A stretch of DNA of 64,000 nucleotides, taken from NCBI RefSeq assembly GCF_026914185.1, contig NC_070563.1:2935001-2999000 (forward strand). Reading direction: 5' to 3'. The stretch is from Puccinia triticina (taxonomy: Eukaryota > Basidiomycota > Pucciniomycetes > Pucciniales > Pucciniaceae). Shown here one piece after another: positions 63,704 to 64,000 of the stretch (positions are counted from its first letter, which is position 1; each line of letters begins with the position of its first letter). The notes beneath the pieces are model-generated. The model had not been told where the DNA came from. It was given only the letters and a program-made list of their open reading frames with translations, and searched no databases. The position numbers and the translations under genes were made by a program.

Positions 63704-63787
63704 TTATGGTTTGGAATGGAGCACCACAACGGGTGGTTGCACAGATGTTGATTCCTGGGCAGGGGGTGGCGCAATACTAGAATCCAT
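63704..63787 (-). CDS. possible first exon of the gene at 60261-62723
   Basis: A short frame begins MDSSIAPPPAQEST at 63787. A TATATAAG word lies about 120 bp upstream on the minus strand (near 63907-63914). The amino-acid composition resembles the disordered part of the downstream gene, but no splice junction could be shown across the LTR-like block. Weakly supported. Confidence 0.2.
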   Translation of the reverse strand: MDSSIAPPPAQESTSVQPPVVVLHSKP

Positions 63788-63937
63788 CTCTGCCTTGTTA
63801 AGAGTAAGTGATATGGCCGGTAGAATTTTGGGATGTTGTTGAGAATGAAGAGAAGTAATTGGTTGGTGAGCGAGCGGTGGGATCAAAGTACGGAGGGAAA
63901 GCAGCCTCTTATATATTGAGGAGATTTGTTCCAGAAT

Positions 63938-64000
63938 CAACGTTGTAACAGCTGCGCTGCTTTTAGCGCAGCGAAGCGGTTAGCGCAGCGGTTTTTTGTG
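63938..64000. mobile_element. start of a GC-rich MITE related to that at 7590, cut by the window edge
   Basis: CAACGTTGTAACAGCTGCG is followed by TTTTAGCGCAGCG and GGTTAGCGCAGCGG, the same palindromic AGCGCAGCG/TTAGCGC vocabulary as 7590-8064, with a CAACG end fitting the same YARNG rule. The other end lies outside the window. Confidence 0.45.

Overview
This is a stretch of a transposon-rich basidiomycete nuclear genome, most likely a rust fungus (Pucciniales). Host genes have several short GT-AG introns. The repeats are Ty3/gypsy LTR elements, hAT, Tc1 and MULE DNA transposons, and a Tet-like dioxygenase pseudogene of a kind that is multicopy in rusts. No bacterial-type operons, rRNA, intact tRNA genes or CRISPR arrays were seen. 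Exon boundaries were inferred by hand from splice signals and frame closure.

Layout: a 50-bp tandem repeat (1-270) and a Tc1-type transposase with two introns (467-1677); a decayed gypsy chromovirus (Gypsy-1, 3167-12025) with a GC-rich MITE in its gag and a ~2-kb probable solo LTR in its 5' LTR; a hAT transposase (12650-15347) split by a 973-bp solo LTR; a complete MULE (15356-21240) with ~160-bp inverted ends, 8-bp target duplication and an OTU-protease domain at the C-terminus of its protein; then small MITEs (21355-22392).

The host-gene island follows: an unrecognised 431-aa protein with a signal peptide (22863-24309, minus), an alpha-arrestin with two C-terminal PPxY motifs (26713-29518, plus) and TOM22 (32518-33160, plus). 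Next come a truncated hAT transposase (35529-36680), a Tet-like pseudogene (38038-39127, minus) and a kelch-repeat gene (39474-47215, minus).

The kelch gene carries an apparently intact gypsy element (Gypsy-2, 40981-47119) inside its first intron. A second apparently intact one (Gypsy-3, 47790-55992) sits just upstream of it. All three gypsy elements point to the minus strand. The right end holds palindromic repeats, an unrecognised two-exon gene (58830-59569) and an unrecognised, apparently broken multi-exon gene (60261-62723).

The most interesting signals are in the two young gypsy elements. Gypsy-2 gag and pol are joined by a textbook -1 frameshift signal (A AAA AAA, 4-nt spacer, 9-bp perfect hairpin). 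Gypsy-3 has a U UUU UUA heptamer fused to an ATGA stop-start overlap. Its primer-binding region matches a mature, intron-less, CCA-tailed tRNA-Tyr from position 27 to 76. The older elements share in-frame TGA codons where CGA is the likely ancestor, suggesting CpG decay.
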